This document shows positions 52,479 through 61,715 of a stretch of DNA of 64,000 nucleotides, in pieces (the first letter of the stretch is position 1; the number at the start of each line of letters is the position of its first letter). The notes below the pieces were generated by a model. It saw only the letters and a program-made list of their open reading frames with translations, had not been told where the DNA came from and did no database searches. This DNA is from Umezawaea sp049997955 (GTDB lineage Bacteria; Actinomycetota; Actinomycetes; Mycobacteriales; Pseudonocardiaceae): positions 62,001 to 126,000 of the forward strand of contig JAEBDY010000020.1 of assembly GCA_049997955.1 (NCBI GenBank), written 5' to 3'. The translations under genes and the position numbers were made by a program.

Positions 52479-52711
52479 TCAGCTGCCGATGCTCTGCGCG
52501 AAGGTGAAGAAGTCGTTGGGGTCGTACGACTTCTTCACCTCGACCAGCCGCTCGTAGTGGCGATGCCGACCTCGTCCATCAACGCCAGAGCGGTTTCGGG
52601 ACTCCAGTCCGGCAGCGACCGGCCGCCGACCTTGGTGATGCCCGCCGTCCGCAGCGCGGCGCTGTAGGACGGGGGCACGCGGTGCTGGTGGACGTCGATC
52701 CGAGCGGTCAT
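52479..52711 (-). pseudogene. Amidohydrolase N-terminus joined to an FAD-oxidase (BBE) C-terminus, decayed
   Basis: An ATG at 52711 with a strong GGAGGAAGCG site begins TARIDVHQHRVPPSYSAALR, the metal-binding HxH start of an amidohydrolase. It continues to SPETALALMDEVGIATT (about 50 residues). A frame change then leads to RLVEVKKSYDPNDFFTFAQS and a stop at 52479, the signature end of berberine-bridge-type FAD oxidases. Two unrelated genes have been joined by a deletion. Confidence 0.72.
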
Positions 52712-52894
52712 CGCTTCCTCCGGAGCGAGCAGGTGTCCTGGTTGAGGCCGACCGCGACGACCTTGCGGGGCAAGCGAAACAGACCACCGACTCCACCGCG
52801 GGCCGGTGAGCGGCGAGCACCCCATCGGGGCCGGCAACCAGACGAAGGATCGAGGCCGACCCCTGGGCGAATCACGTCCGACTACGATGAAATC

Positions 52895-53506
52895 ATGGCA
52901 GGCAGGTGGATCGCGGAAATCTGGTTCGACCCGTCCTGCCCGTACACCTGGATCACCTCGCGGTGGCTGGTGGAGGTGACCAGGGTCCGTCCGGTCGAGA
53001 TCCGCTGGCACGTCATGAGCTTGTCCGTGCTCAACGAGCACCGCGACGACGATCCGGAAGGCGATCCCGACGGCTACCTGTGGGTTCCCGTGCGGGTCTG
53101 CGCGGCGGTCGAGCAGCACCACGGGCACGAGGCGTTGGGGCGGTTCTACGCCGCGCTGTGGGCCCACGTCCGCAACGAGGACGAGTGGATGGGTGACCTG
53201 GAGACCGCGTTGGTGGAGGCGGGGCTGCCGCGGGAACTGGCCTCGGCCGGGATGTCGCAGGAGTACGACGATGCCGTCCGCGCCTCTCATCAGGAGGGAA
53301 TCGGTCTGGTCAGCGGCGACACGGGGACACCGGTCATAGCCGTCACCGGTCCCGGAGCCGACCGGACCGCTGTCTTCGGGCCGGTCCTCTCCCGCGTTCC
53401 GGAAGGGGAAGAAGCGGCCAGGCTCTGGGACGGCATGCTGCTCATGACCTCCGTGACGGGCTTCCACTCGATCAAAGGTCCACCGCTCGGCGAACCCGAG
53501 TTCTGA
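52895..53506 (+). CDS. DsbA-family thioredoxin-fold protein, nitroreductase-like
   Basis: A 203-aa cytosolic protein. The N-terminus IAEIWFDPSCPYTWITSRWL has the thioredoxin-fold active site, here CPYT, in place of the CPWC seen in the mycobacterial mycothiol-dependent nitroreductase Rv2466c. Only the first Cys is kept. GDTGTPVIAVTG supplies the cis-Pro loop. A mycothiol-linked reductase or isomerase role is likely but not certain. No strong ribosome-binding site precedes the ATG. Confidence 0.8.
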   Translation: MAGRWIAEIWFDPSCPYTWITSRWLVEVTRVRPVEIRWHVMSLSVLNEHRDDDPEGDPDGYLWVPVRVCAAVEQHHGHEALGRFYAALWAHVRNEDEWMGDLETALVEAGLPRELASAGMSQEYDDAVRASHQEGIGLVSGDTGTPVIAVTGPGADRTAVFGPVLSRVPEGEEAARLWDGMLLMTSVTGFHSIKGPPLGEPEF

Positions 53507-53526
53507 GTGAACCGCCCGGCTTCGAG

Positions 53527-54738
53527 CTACGACCGCGCCGACGGGTCCTGCCCGCTCTCGAAGTACGAGACCAACTCCGGGGCCAAGCCCGGCACCTCGC
53601 GCGGGATGCCGCCGGCGCGGAGGGACTCGGTGGCCCGCACCCCGGCCGCGACGGCCATGCGCGCGGCGACGGGTGAGGTGTCGGTGATGCCGCCTTCCCG
53701 CACGAACCTCAGGAACTCGTCGACGAGGAGCGGATCGGCGCCACCGTGTTCGGCGTCGTCATCGGCGTCCGGTACGGGGTACTCGGCGTCGGCCTGGGCG
53801 CGGTAGGCGGAGCGACGGGAGTTCCAGACCTTCACCACCGCGCCGGGCCCGTCGCCGAAGTTCTCCAGGCGGCCGGCGTCGCCGATGACGGTGTAGTTGC
53901 GCCAGTAGTCCGGGGTGAAGTGGCACTGCTGGTAGGCGGCCAGCACTCCGTTGTCCAGGCGCAGGTTCACCAGCGACACGTCCTCGACGTCGATGACCGG
54001 GTTCAGCCCGCGCTGCGTGTGCGGCGGCCAGTTGCCGTCCTCGTTGTGCCAGTCGGCGTGCTTGGGCTCGCCGGGGACACGCCGGTGCGGGTTGTCGCCG
54101 TAGACCATCAGGTCGCCGATGGCCTGCACCTGCTGGGTGTAGCCGTTCGCGAGCCAGTGCAGGACGTCGAGGTCGTGGCTGGCCTTCTGCAGCAGCAGTC
54201 CGTTGGTGCGACGACGTTCGGCGTGCCAGTCCTTGAAGTAGTAGTCACCGCCGGAGCCCACGAAGTGCCGGACCCACACCGTTTTGACCTCGCCGATCTC
54301 ACCCCGCGCGATGATGTCGCGCATCAGGCGGACTACCGGCATGTGCCGCATGTTGTGCCCGACGTAGAGGCGGCTGCCCGTCTCGTAGGCGGTGCGCAGC
54401 AGTTCGTCGCACCGCTCGATCGAGATGTCCAGGGGTTTCTCGACGAAGACGGGCTTGCCCGCCTTGAGGGCCTGGCACGCGAGATCGGCATGGGTGTGGT
54501 CGGGGGTGAGGACCACCACCGCGTCCACGTCCGGGGACTCGATCACTCCTCTGTGGTCGGCGACGATCAGCGCGTCGGGGAAAGCCTCGTGCGCCTCCGC
54601 TCGCGCGGCCACGTCGTGCTCCGCGAGTGCGACGACTCGGCTGCCCGAGCCAGGGCGGTGGGCGATGCGGGCGATCGAACCGCGGAGCCCGAAGCCGAGG
54701 ACACCGAGACGGATGTCGCGGTGGGTGTTGGTGGTCAT
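53527..54738 (-). CDS. Gfo/Idh/MocA-family oxidoreductase
   Basis: A 403-aa NAD(P)-dependent sugar oxidoreductase. The Rossmann N-terminus is LGVLGFGLRGSIARIAHRPG, and the conserved EKPL motif is in GKPVFVEKPLDISIERCDEL. The C-terminal domain has GGDYYFKDWHAERRRTNGLL then LQKASHDLDVLHW, with the catalytic-type His/Asp. Its cytoplasmic location next to a glycan uptake locus suggests it oxidises or epimerises an imported sugar. It lies behind the DUF4832 gene in the same direction, with a hairpin between. Confidence 0.85.
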   Translation of the reverse strand: MTTNTHRDIRLGVLGFGLRGSIARIAHRPGSGSRVVALAEHDVAARAEAHEAFPDALIVADHRGVIESPDVDAVVVLTPDHTHADLACQALKAGKPVFVEKPLDISIERCDELLRTAYETGSRLYVGHNMRHMPVVRLMRDIIARGEIGEVKTVWVRHFVGSGGDYYFKDWHAERRRTNGLLLQKASHDLDVLHWLANGYTQQVQAIGDLMVYGDNPHRRVPGEPKHADWHNEDGNWPPHTQRGLNPVIDVEDVSLVNLRLDNGVLAAYQQCHFTPDYWRNYTVIGDAGRLENFGDGPGAVVKVWNSRRSAYRAQADAEYPVPDADDDAEHGGADPLLVDEFLRFVREGGITDTSPVAARMAVAAGVRATESLRAGGIPREVPGLAPELVSYFESGQDPSARS

Positions 54739-54778
54739 GGGAGAGCCTTCCGCGCGGCGCTGATGGTGGTGTGTGGAA

Positions 54779-54810
54779 GGCGGCCCGAGGCACGGGCACC
54801 TCGGGCCGCC
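54779..54810 (-). terminator. Perfect 12-bp hairpin after the DUF4832 gene
   Basis: GGCGGCCCGAGG (54779-54790) pairs exactly with 54799-54810. It starts 6 nt after the stop of the minus-strand gene and may only partly block readthrough into the oxidoreductase gene. Confidence 0.65.
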
Positions 54811-54815
54811 CGGAT

Positions 54816-56777
54816 TCAGCTCACGGTGATCTTGTCGATGTCAGGTGCCCAGCCGGAGGGGTTCGCGATGGTGATGGTGTTTCCCCGCCCGGCGCGCAGG
54901 GGCAGTGCCACGGTGGTCGTCCTCGTCGTGACCCAGTCGGCGGTGGGCGGGAACTGGACGGTCTGGGGGGTCAGGCCGTTGGCTTGGATCCCGGCGGTGC
55001 GGGCTTCCCGGGTGGCGTAGTGCAGCGTCACGGTGCGCGTGCCGCCGTTGCCACCGTCGACGTTGGTGAACGTGAGGGTGCCGCCGTTGCCGAGGTAGCC
55101 GACCTTGCCGCCGCCGGAACACCCGCCGCACGCGCTGGTGACCGCGCCTCCCGCCAGGGTGTTGCCAGGGGCTTCGGCCTCGTAGCTCGGCGCGCCGGCG
55201 CCGACGGTCATCCCGCCGAGGTCGAGCCATCCGTCAGCGTTCTGGCCCGCGTTGGCGAAGCGCAGCTTCTTGGCGTTGGCGTTGATCGTCTCCAGCGGGT
55301 TCTTGGCCTTCAGGACGAGCCGGTAGTTGCCGGTGGTCAAACCGGACAGGTCAACCGGGGCGTCGAAGTACCGGGGATGGCCGAAGTCCCGGTAGGTGGG
55401 GTCGGCGCCGACCTGCCAGTCGGGGAAGGCGCGGATGCGGGTGGGCATGACCTGCCGCAGGTCCCAGGAGGTGTCCCACGTCCTGACCACGTTGCCCGCC
55501 GGGTCCTTCAGGCCGAGGCTGACGGTCCAGGGGTAGTAGAACGGTGCCACGCCGGTGTTGTCGATCTGCACGCCCACCTTGGTGGTGCCCTGCGCGGTGT
55601 CGTGGAAGTAGGCGTTGCGGACGGTGAGGTTGTAGCCCATCAACCGGACGGCGGCGGCCACGTTGGGGTCCGTTGGGGAGTACTCCAGGCTGCGTTCGTT
55701 GATCTTCCACGTGGTGTGCTCGAGCTCGATGCACGCCTTCATGTTGTCGACGGGGCCGGAGCCCCCCGGCCAGTTGGCGAACGCGACGGGCTGGATCTCC
55801 GGGCGGACCTCACCGCCCATCGAGGCCGTGGTCCACCGGTTCTCCACGCCCTGTTCCAGAGCCTTCTGCAACTGGGCCCAGGGTGCGCCGCCCATGGAGA
55901 TCGGCAGCGTCACCCCCTGACCTCCTTCGCGGTAGCAGAAGGAGTCGTCGTGGTAGCCGATGGCAGGCAGGTTGTTGGCGGCACCACCCGCGTTGTCCGC
56001 GTAGCGCAGTTCGAGCCTGGTGCGGGTGAAGGCGCGGTTGTAGGTGTTGAGGATGTCGGCGGCGTTCGCGTTGGTGGGCATGTAGTTGGGATGGGTGTCG
56101 CTCGAGGTGTCGGTGTCGTAGGGCCAGGTGTGCCACTCACCCCACAGGCCGATCAGTCCCAGGTGGATGTAGCCGAGCCGGGGGTCGCCGTCGTAGCGCG
56201 CGCCGAAGGCGGTGATGAAGTTCTTGAGCCCGGTCATCAGGAAGGGGTTGTCGTAGTCCGGGCTGGTGACGTCCCAGTAGGCGTTGTGCCGCATGGCGAC
56301 CCGCCCGTTGAAGCACGCGGGGATGGCGTTGCCGGGATGGGTGCCGGTGCCGCCGCCGGGGTACTCCATGTACAGGCGGATCGCCGCGTGGTTGCCGGCC
56401 GCCGCGATGGTGTTGAGCGCGTTGTCCACGATGCTCCAGTTGTAACCGGAGCAGTTGTTCGGGTCCGTCATGACCTCGGACAGGCCGAAGTAGGCCCAGG
56501 TCAGCGAGAGCGGGTAGCCGGCGTTCGGGTCGGTGCCCGGCTGGAGGAAGCGGGCGAACCCCTTGAGCGGGTTGTCCAGCGGTGCGTTCGCGGTGGCGAG
56601 GGCATGGACGGGCAGACCGGGATCCGGTGCGGGGCCGGGAGCCGGGCGGGCCGGGACGCCCTGCGCGGACACGCCCGCGGCATGGGTGAGTCCGGGCTGC
56701 GCCACGGGTAGAAGGGCGACAGCCGCGGCGCACAGGGCGGCCAGAAGCCTCCTGCGTCTGGGGGTGGCTGAAGACAT
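54816..56777 (-). CDS. Secreted DUF4832-type predicted TIM-barrel protein with C-terminal CBM35-like domain
   Basis: A 653-aa exported protein. The signal peptide (LLAALCAAAVALLPVAQ) ends near residue 34. The N-terminal region (about 60-330) reads as a TIM barrel: FARFLQP, AAIRLYMEYPG, GYIHLGLIGLWGEWHTW with Glu214 at a strand end, and ASMGGEVRPEIQP with Glu323. The Glu-Glu spacing suggests a retaining glycosidase active site. The DUF4832 beta-sandwich region spans about 340-510. A CBM35/CBM6-like domain (about 525-653) begins YEAEAPGNTLAGGAVTSACG. GGAGG lies 9 nt before the ATG. No activity is established for this family as far as I know. The neighbours (sugar importer, alpha-galactosidase, ROK regulator) support a glycan-cleaving role. 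Confidence 0.78.
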   Translation of the reverse strand: MSSATPRRRRLLAALCAAAVALLPVAQPGLTHAAGVSAQGVPARPAPGPAPDPGLPVHALATANAPLDNPLKGFARFLQPGTDPNAGYPLSLTWAYFGLSEVMTDPNNCSGYNWSIVDNALNTIAAAGNHAAIRLYMEYPGGGTGTHPGNAIPACFNGRVAMRHNAYWDVTSPDYDNPFLMTGLKNFITAFGARYDGDPRLGYIHLGLIGLWGEWHTWPYDTDTSSDTHPNYMPTNANAADILNTYNRAFTRTRLELRYADNAGGAANNLPAIGYHDDSFCYREGGQGVTLPISMGGAPWAQLQKALEQGVENRWTTASMGGEVRPEIQPVAFANWPGGSGPVDNMKACIELEHTTWKINERSLEYSPTDPNVAAAVRLMGYNLTVRNAYFHDTAQGTTKVGVQIDNTGVAPFYYPWTVSLGLKDPAGNVVRTWDTSWDLRQVMPTRIRAFPDWQVGADPTYRDFGHPRYFDAPVDLSGLTTGNYRLVLKAKNPLETINANAKKLRFANAGQNADGWLDLGGMTVGAGAPSYEAEAPGNTLAGGAVTSACGGCSGGGKVGYLGNGGTLTFTNVDGGNGGTRTVTLHYATREARTAGIQANGLTPQTVQFPPTADWVTTRTTTVALPLRAGRGNTITIANPSGWAPDIDKITVS

Positions 56778-56834
56778 GACGTGACCTCCACAGGGTGAGG
56801 AGAGTTGTCGGCTCCAAATAGTTACGCTTCAGGA

Positions 56835-56872
56835 TTGACAAAGTTCCACTATTCCTCATCAATATGTAGCAA
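56835..56872. promoter_or_regulatory. Divergent promoter/operator region of the oligosaccharide locus
   Basis: TTGACA (56835-56840) is a consensus -35 box for the permease operon, with CAATAT (56860-56865) about 19 nt further. The segment CAATATGTAGCAA shares GTAGCAA and CAATAT with the region upstream of the ROK gene (61671-61680). Both may be ROK binding sites. Confidence 0.45.
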
Positions 56873-56927
56873 CAGCGCCCCACTGGCAAGAGGTGTGGCA
56901 CGAGGGTCCTGATGCGGAGGCGTGTTC

Positions 56928-57824
56928 ATGGGCGCCAGCAAGGCCGCGACGCCGCGGCGACGCGACGACCGCAAGGTGGCATGGCTGTTCCTGGCCCCGG
57001 TGCTGGTGGGCTTCGCGCTGTTCTACGCGTACCCGACCGTGCTGGGCGTCTACTACTCGCTCACCGACTACGGCCTGTTGGCCCCACCGAACCTCGTCGG
57101 CGCGGAGAACTACCGCGACCTGGTCGAGGACGACAAGTTCTGGAACGCGCTCAAGGTCACCGGCTACTACGTCGTGCTGAACATCGTCTCGCAGACGGTG
57201 CTGGGACTCGCCCTGGCCACGTTGATGCACCGCCTGACCCAGTCGGTGGCGATACGCGCGATGCTGCTGGTGCCGTGGCTGGTGCCCAACGTCACCGTGG
57301 GTCTGCTGTGGATGTGGATGCTCGACGCCAACATCGGCTTCGTCAACCACGTCCTGCGCGCGGTGGGATTGAGCACCACCGGCTTCCTCACCTCGCCGAC
57401 GTGGGCGATGCCCACGATCGCGGGCATCAACACCTGGGCCTACGCCGGCTACACGGCTCTGCTGCTGTACGCGGGCATGTTGCAGATCCCCCGGTACCTG
57501 TACGAAAGCGCCTCTCTCGACGGCGCAGGCGAGTGGCGGATGTTCACCCGCATCACCCTGCCGCTGCTGCGTCCGGTGCTGGCCCTGGTGCTGGTGGTCT
57601 CCCTGATCGGCTCGTTCCAGATCTTCGACACCGTCGCGGTGACCATCAAGAACACCCCGGCCGGCGTTACCAGGGTCATCTACTACTACATCTACGAACA
57701 GGCGTTCACGAACTTCCGCATGGGCTACGCCTCCGCCATCGCCGTGGTGCTCGCCTTGCTGCTCGGGGTGCTGACCGTCGTGCAGATGCGTCTCCTGCGC
57801 GCTTCCCGCTCGGATCTGGCATGA
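56928..57824 (+). CDS. ABC sugar importer permease, MalF type
   Basis: A 298-aa inner-membrane permease with six predicted helices. The binding-protein-dependent permease EAA motif appears as ESASLDGAGEWRMFTRITLP (about 195-214). FLAPVLVGFALFYAYPTVLG is the first helix. The ATG at 56928 has GGAGG 7 nt upstream; a GTG at 56922 is less well placed. First gene of a plus-strand operon (permease, permease, binding protein, alpha-galactosidase). Confidence 0.88.
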   Translation: MGASKAATPRRRDDRKVAWLFLAPVLVGFALFYAYPTVLGVYYSLTDYGLLAPPNLVGAENYRDLVEDDKFWNALKVTGYYVVLNIVSQTVLGLALATLMHRLTQSVAIRAMLLVPWLVPNVTVGLLWMWMLDANIGFVNHVLRAVGLSTTGFLTSPTWAMPTIAGINTWAYAGYTALLLYAGMLQIPRYLYESASLDGAGEWRMFTRITLPLLRPVLALVLVVSLIGSFQIFDTVAVTIKNTPAGVTRVIYYYIYEQAFTNFRMGYASAIAVVLALLLGVLTVVQMRLLRASRSDLA

Positions 57825-57835
57825 GGAGAGTGCCC

Positions 57836-58741
57836 ATGACACCCGCTCGCACCCGGATCCCGCAGGCTCGGATCCCGTGGGGCCGGATCGCCGCCTGGGC
57901 ACTGCTGGCCGTGGCAGCGGTGGCCACGGTCTTCCCGTTCTACTGGATGGTGCGCACCGCGCTCACCCCTGCGGCCGACCTGTACTCGGACGGCGTCGGC
58001 CTGCTGCCGGAAAACCCCACGATGATCAACTTTCTCCGGGTGCTCGGGCTGACGAGCCTGCAGGAGTCGCGGGAGGCAGGCGGTTCCGGGGCCAAGGTGG
58101 ACTTCCTGCGCTACCTGCTCAACTCGTTCGTCTACTGCGGACTGATCACGGTCGTGCAAACGCTGTGCTGCGCGATGGCGGGCTACGCCTTCGCCCGGCT
58201 CCGATTTCCCGGCAGGGACCTGGTTTTCGGTGCGCTGGTCGCGGCGCTCATGGTGCCTCCGATCTTCACCCTGCTGCCCAACTTCGTGCTCGTGAAGAAC
58301 CTCGACTGGCTGAACACCTTCGCGGGCATGGTCGCCCCGACCGTGCTCATGACCCCGTTCGCGGTGTTCTTCCTGCGCCAGTTCTTCCTGTCGATCCCCC
58401 GCGAGATCGAGGAAGCGGCCACCTTGGACGGTGTGGGCGGCTGGGGCATGTTCTGGCGCGTCGTGCTGCCGATGAGCCGCGGCCCGTTGCTCACCATCGG
58501 ACTGACCACCGCGGTGTGGGCCTGGAAGGACTACCTGTGGCCGTTGCTGACCGGACGTGACGAGGAGACCAGGGTGCTGACCGTCGCGCTCGGCATCTTC
58601 CTGCAGCAGTCCCCCAACACCCAGCCCGACTGGACCGGGCTGATGGCCGGTTCGACCCTGACCGTGCTGCCCGTGCTCCTACCGCTGATCTTCCTCGGCC
58701 GCCGCCTGGTCGAGTCCCTCAACTTCACCGGCCTCAAGTGA
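57836..58741 (+). CDS. ABC sugar importer permease, MalG type
   Basis: A 301-aa permease with six helices. The EAA loop reads EEAATLDGVGGWGMFWRVVL (about 205-224), and VFPFYWMVRTALTPAADLY is the first helix end. The ATG at 57836 has AGGAG 8 nt before it; the ATG at 57821 overlaps the previous stop by ATGA and may add five residues. It pairs with the preceding permease. No ATPase gene is in the operon. Confidence 0.88.
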   Translation: MTPARTRIPQARIPWGRIAAWALLAVAAVATVFPFYWMVRTALTPAADLYSDGVGLLPENPTMINFLRVLGLTSLQESREAGGSGAKVDFLRYLLNSFVYCGLITVVQTLCCAMAGYAFARLRFPGRDLVFGALVAALMVPPIFTLLPNFVLVKNLDWLNTFAGMVAPTVLMTPFAVFFLRQFFLSIPREIEEAATLDGVGGWGMFWRVVLPMSRGPLLTIGLTTAVWAWKDYLWPLLTGRDEETRVLTVALGIFLQQSPNTQPDWTGLMAGSTLTVLPVLLPLIFLGRRLVESLNFTGLK

Positions 58742-58770
58742 GCCGGACCGATCCGAGAGGCAGACAAATC

Positions 58771-60108
58771 ATGCGATCCACACGCCGGCGCGCCGGCGCC
58801 CTCCTGCTCAGCCTGGCCCTCACCGCCCCCCTCGCCGCGTGCGGGAGCTCCGGTGACAGCGCCGGGGGGACGACACTGGACTACTGGCTGTGGGACGACA
58901 GGCAGCTGGCCGCCTACCAGGAGTGCGCCGACGTCTTCCACGCCGCCAACCCGGACATCACCGTCAAGATCTCGCAGACGGCCTGGAACCAGTACTGGCA
59001 GAACCTCACCACCCAGCTCGCCTCGGGCGAAGCCCCCGACGTGTGGACCAACCAGAGCACCTACTACCCGCAGTTCGCCACCCAGAACCAACTCCTGGAC
59101 GTGGAACCGTTCGTCCAGCGCGACAAGGTCGACCTGACCGCCTACCAGCAGGGCCTGAGCGACGTGTGGGTCAAGGACGGCAAGCGCTACGGACTGCCGA
59201 AGGACTGGGACACGATGGCGCTGGTGGTCAACACCGAAGCGCTCGACAAGCAGGGCGTCGACCCCGCGCAGCTGGAGGACCTCACCTGGAACCCGGCCGA
59301 CGGCGGCACGTTCGAGCAGGTGATCGCCAAGGCCACCGTCGACGCAGGCGGCCGCAATGGTCTCGACCCCGCGTTCGACAAGAACAACGTCCAGGTCTAC
59401 GGGTTCCTCCCCGAGTGGGCCGATGGCGGCAACGGGCAGAACGGCTGGGGCATCCTCGCCGCGGCCAACGGGTTCGGCTACCTCGACAAGAACCCCTGGG
59501 GCACCCGGTACAAGTACGGCGACCCCGAGCTGGCCGAGACCATCACCTGGTTCAAGCGCCTCATCGACAAGGGGTACGCGCCCCGTCTCGACAAGCAGTC
59601 CAGCGTCGCCAACTCGGAGTTGCTCCTCGCGGGCAAGGGCGCGATTTCCTTCACCGGCTCGTGGACCATCCTCACCTTCACCGACCCCAAGGTGAAGCAG
59701 AAGTTCGCCTTCAAGCCCCTGCCAGCTGGGCCGTCGGGACGCAAGAGCCCCATCAACGGCCTGTCCGACGCCATCTGGGCCGGCAGCAAGCATCCGGAGC
59801 AGGCCTGGAAATGGGTCAAGTTCCTGGGCTCGTCCGACTGCCAGGACCGCGTCGCCCACCGTGCCGTGGTGTTCCCCGCCATCACCAGTGCCAGCGCGAA
59901 GGCGGATGCCGCACACCAGGCCCAGGGCCGTGACGTGCGCGCCTTCACCGACGCCGCCAAGAACACCTTCCTGCTGCCCATCACGGAGCACGGCACCGAG
60001 CTCAACCTGATGGTCCAGGACGCCATCCAGTCCATCGTCCTCGGCGACGCCAAGGCCGACGAGGGGCTGGAGGACCTGAACAACAAGGTCAACGCCCTCT
60101 TCGAGTAG
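58771..60108 (+). CDS. Sugar-binding lipoprotein of the ABC importer
   Basis: A 445-aa family 1 solute-binding protein. The Sec lipoprotein signal is RRRAGALLLSLALTAPLAAC with the lipobox LAAC. Domain features include YWLWDDRQLAAYQECADVFH, ASGEAPDVWTNQSTYYPQFA and GSWTILTFTDP. The ATG at 58771 gives the proper signal length; a GTG overlapping the permease stop at 58738 is also in frame. It should set the importer specificity. The alpha-galactosidase downstream suggests galactosyl oligosaccharides such as raffinose- or melibiose-type sugars. Confidence 0.87.
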   Translation: MRSTRRRAGALLLSLALTAPLAACGSSGDSAGGTTLDYWLWDDRQLAAYQECADVFHAANPDITVKISQTAWNQYWQNLTTQLASGEAPDVWTNQSTYYPQFATQNQLLDVEPFVQRDKVDLTAYQQGLSDVWVKDGKRYGLPKDWDTMALVVNTEALDKQGVDPAQLEDLTWNPADGGTFEQVIAKATVDAGGRNGLDPAFDKNNVQVYGFLPEWADGGNGQNGWGILAAANGFGYLDKNPWGTRYKYGDPELAETITWFKRLIDKGYAPRLDKQSSVANSELLLAGKGAISFTGSWTILTFTDPKVKQKFAFKPLPAGPSGRKSPINGLSDAIWAGSKHPEQAWKWVKFLGSSDCQDRVAHRAVVFPAITSASAKADAAHQAQGRDVRAFTDAAKNTFLLPITEHGTELNLMVQDAIQSIVLGDAKADEGLEDLNNKVNALFE

Positions 60109-60138
60109 TCGTTCACCCCATCTCACGCGAGGACAGCC

Positions 60139-61638
60139 ATGGCTCAACTCCTGACCGTCGGCGGCCGCACGTTCGGCGCCGAACTCGAAGGCGGAGGCAC
60201 TCCGCGGCTCGTCGACGGAGGCCTGCTGCTGCCTCCCGGGCGGGCCGCCCTCCTGCACGGGTTCGGCGACGCGCCCTTCTACCGGCACGGACACAACTCG
60301 TGGAGTCCCTGCGGGTGGCGCCACCTCTCCGACGTCCCCCTGCGCATCGCCGGCGCCGAGCGCCGCCTCACGGCGGACGACACCACGTGGGACGACCCCG
60401 GCCGTCACCACTCCTCCGCGGTCGCCGCCGTGGCGGGACCTGACGGACGGGTGCTGCTCCTCGGAGCCCTGGGCTTGGGTGTACCCCGGCTCGCCGCCGA
60501 CCAGGACACCCTCGTCGGCTGGTACGAGTCCGGCGGGGCCCCGTGGTTCCTCGCCTACGGCGACGAGGACGACGTCTTCGCCGCCTACGCCGAGCACCTC
60601 GCCGCGCGCCTCGGGCGCAGCACCAAACGGGCGGGCAACGTGTGGTGCAGCTGGTACGCCTACTACGAGAACATCACCGAGGACCAGCTCACCAAGGACA
60701 TCGCCGCCCTGAAGGGCCTGCCCTTCGACGTGGTCCAGATCGACGACGGCTGGCAGGAGCTGGTGGGCGACTGGCACGCCAACCCCAAGTTCCCCGCCGG
60801 GATGCGGGCGCTGGCCGACCGGATCGCGGACGCGGGGCTGCGCCCCGGTCTGTGGCTCGCCCCCTTCATCGTCCACCCCGACTCCCGAACCGCGCGCGAG
60901 CGGCCGGAGCTCCTGCTGCGCGACGCCGGCGGAGCGCCGGTCACCGCGGGCCACAACTGGGGGACCGGGTACTGGACGCTCGACCTCACCCTCCCCTCGG
61001 TACAGGACCACCTGCGGGAGACCGTCCACCGCCTGACCCACGAGTGGGGATTCGGCTACCTCAAGCTCGACTTCCTCCAGGCGGGCACCACGCCCGGTTC
61101 CCACTTCGCTGACGTGGACCGCGAGGCGGCGTACCGGACCGGCCTGCGCGTCATCCGCGAAGCAGCCGGGGACGAGGTCTACCTGCTGGGCAGTGGCGCG
61201 CCGCTGCTGCCCTCGCTCGGCCTGGTCGACGGACTGCGCAGCGGCCCGGACGTCGCCCCGATGTGGGACCACTACGCCACGCGGGACCCCTCCGACGCCC
61301 TGGCCCGCAACGCCGTCGTCAACACCCTGCACCGCCTGTGGCACGCGCCCCTGCTCGAAGTCGACCCGGACGTCGTGTACTTCCGCAGCCGTCTCAACCT
61401 GCTCACCGACGGGCAGCAGGGCTGGCTGCGCGATCTGGCCGACATCTGCGGCTTCCGCGCGGTCTCGGATCCGCCCGGCTGGCTGCGCCCCGACGAACTG
61501 GAGGCGATGACCCGCTACCTCGAACACCGGCCCGACATCCGCAAGCTGGGACGCTACCGGTTCTCGCTCGACGGACGCGAGGTCGACTTCACCCCGGCGG
61601 TCGACCAGGGCACCGAACAGGTGTATCCGATCACTTGA
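60139..61638 (+). CDS. Cytoplasmic GH36-type alpha-galactosidase
   Basis: A 499-aa glycosidase with no signal peptide. An N-terminal beta domain (1-155) precedes a TIM barrel. FDVVQIDDGWQELVGDW binds substrate. GFGYLKLDFLQAG carries the nucleophile Asp311, and VDGLRSGPDVAPMW carries the acid/base Asp371. GNVWCSWYAYYENITED matches the GH36/GH27 barrel start. It should cleave terminal alpha-galactosyl (or related alpha-linked) residues from sugars brought in by the importer encoded just upstream, 30 nt away. Confidence 0.86.
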   Translation: MAQLLTVGGRTFGAELEGGGTPRLVDGGLLLPPGRAALLHGFGDAPFYRHGHNSWSPCGWRHLSDVPLRIAGAERRLTADDTTWDDPGRHHSSAVAAVAGPDGRVLLLGALGLGVPRLAADQDTLVGWYESGGAPWFLAYGDEDDVFAAYAEHLAARLGRSTKRAGNVWCSWYAYYENITEDQLTKDIAALKGLPFDVVQIDDGWQELVGDWHANPKFPAGMRALADRIADAGLRPGLWLAPFIVHPDSRTARERPELLLRDAGGAPVTAGHNWGTGYWTLDLTLPSVQDHLRETVHRLTHEWGFGYLKLDFLQAGTTPGSHFADVDREAAYRTGLRVIREAAGDEVYLLGSGAPLLPSLGLVDGLRSGPDVAPMWDHYATRDPSDALARNAVVNTLHRLWHAPLLEVDPDVVYFRSRLNLLTDGQQGWLRDLADICGFRAVSDPPGWLRPDELEAMTRYLEHRPDIRKLGRYRFSLDGREVDFTPAVDQGTEQVYPIT

Positions 61639-61666
61639 GTCCCGACGCGCGGCCGGACTTAGTAAA

Positions 61667-61694
61667 CTACGTAGCAATATTAGTGGTGGCTACG
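61667..61694 (+). promoter_or_regulatory. Candidate promoter/operator of the ROK gene
   Basis: CTACGTAG (61667-61674) is a perfect palindrome. CGTAGC (61670-61675) and GCTACG (61689-61694) form an overlapping inverted repeat around AATATTAGT. The region is unusually AT-rich and shares words with the divergent region at 56860-56872, as expected of an autoregulated ROK repressor. Confidence 0.5.
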
Positions 61695-61715
61695 CGCTTT
61701 TCAGAGGGGTACGAC

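Noticed and set aside
58531..61677. Open minus-strand frame of over 1000 codons across the importer and alpha-galactosidase genes
   Set aside because: It is an antisense shadow of strongly supported plus-strand genes; its composition (Val/Gly/Arg/Ala-rich, no domains) is what third-position GC bias produces.
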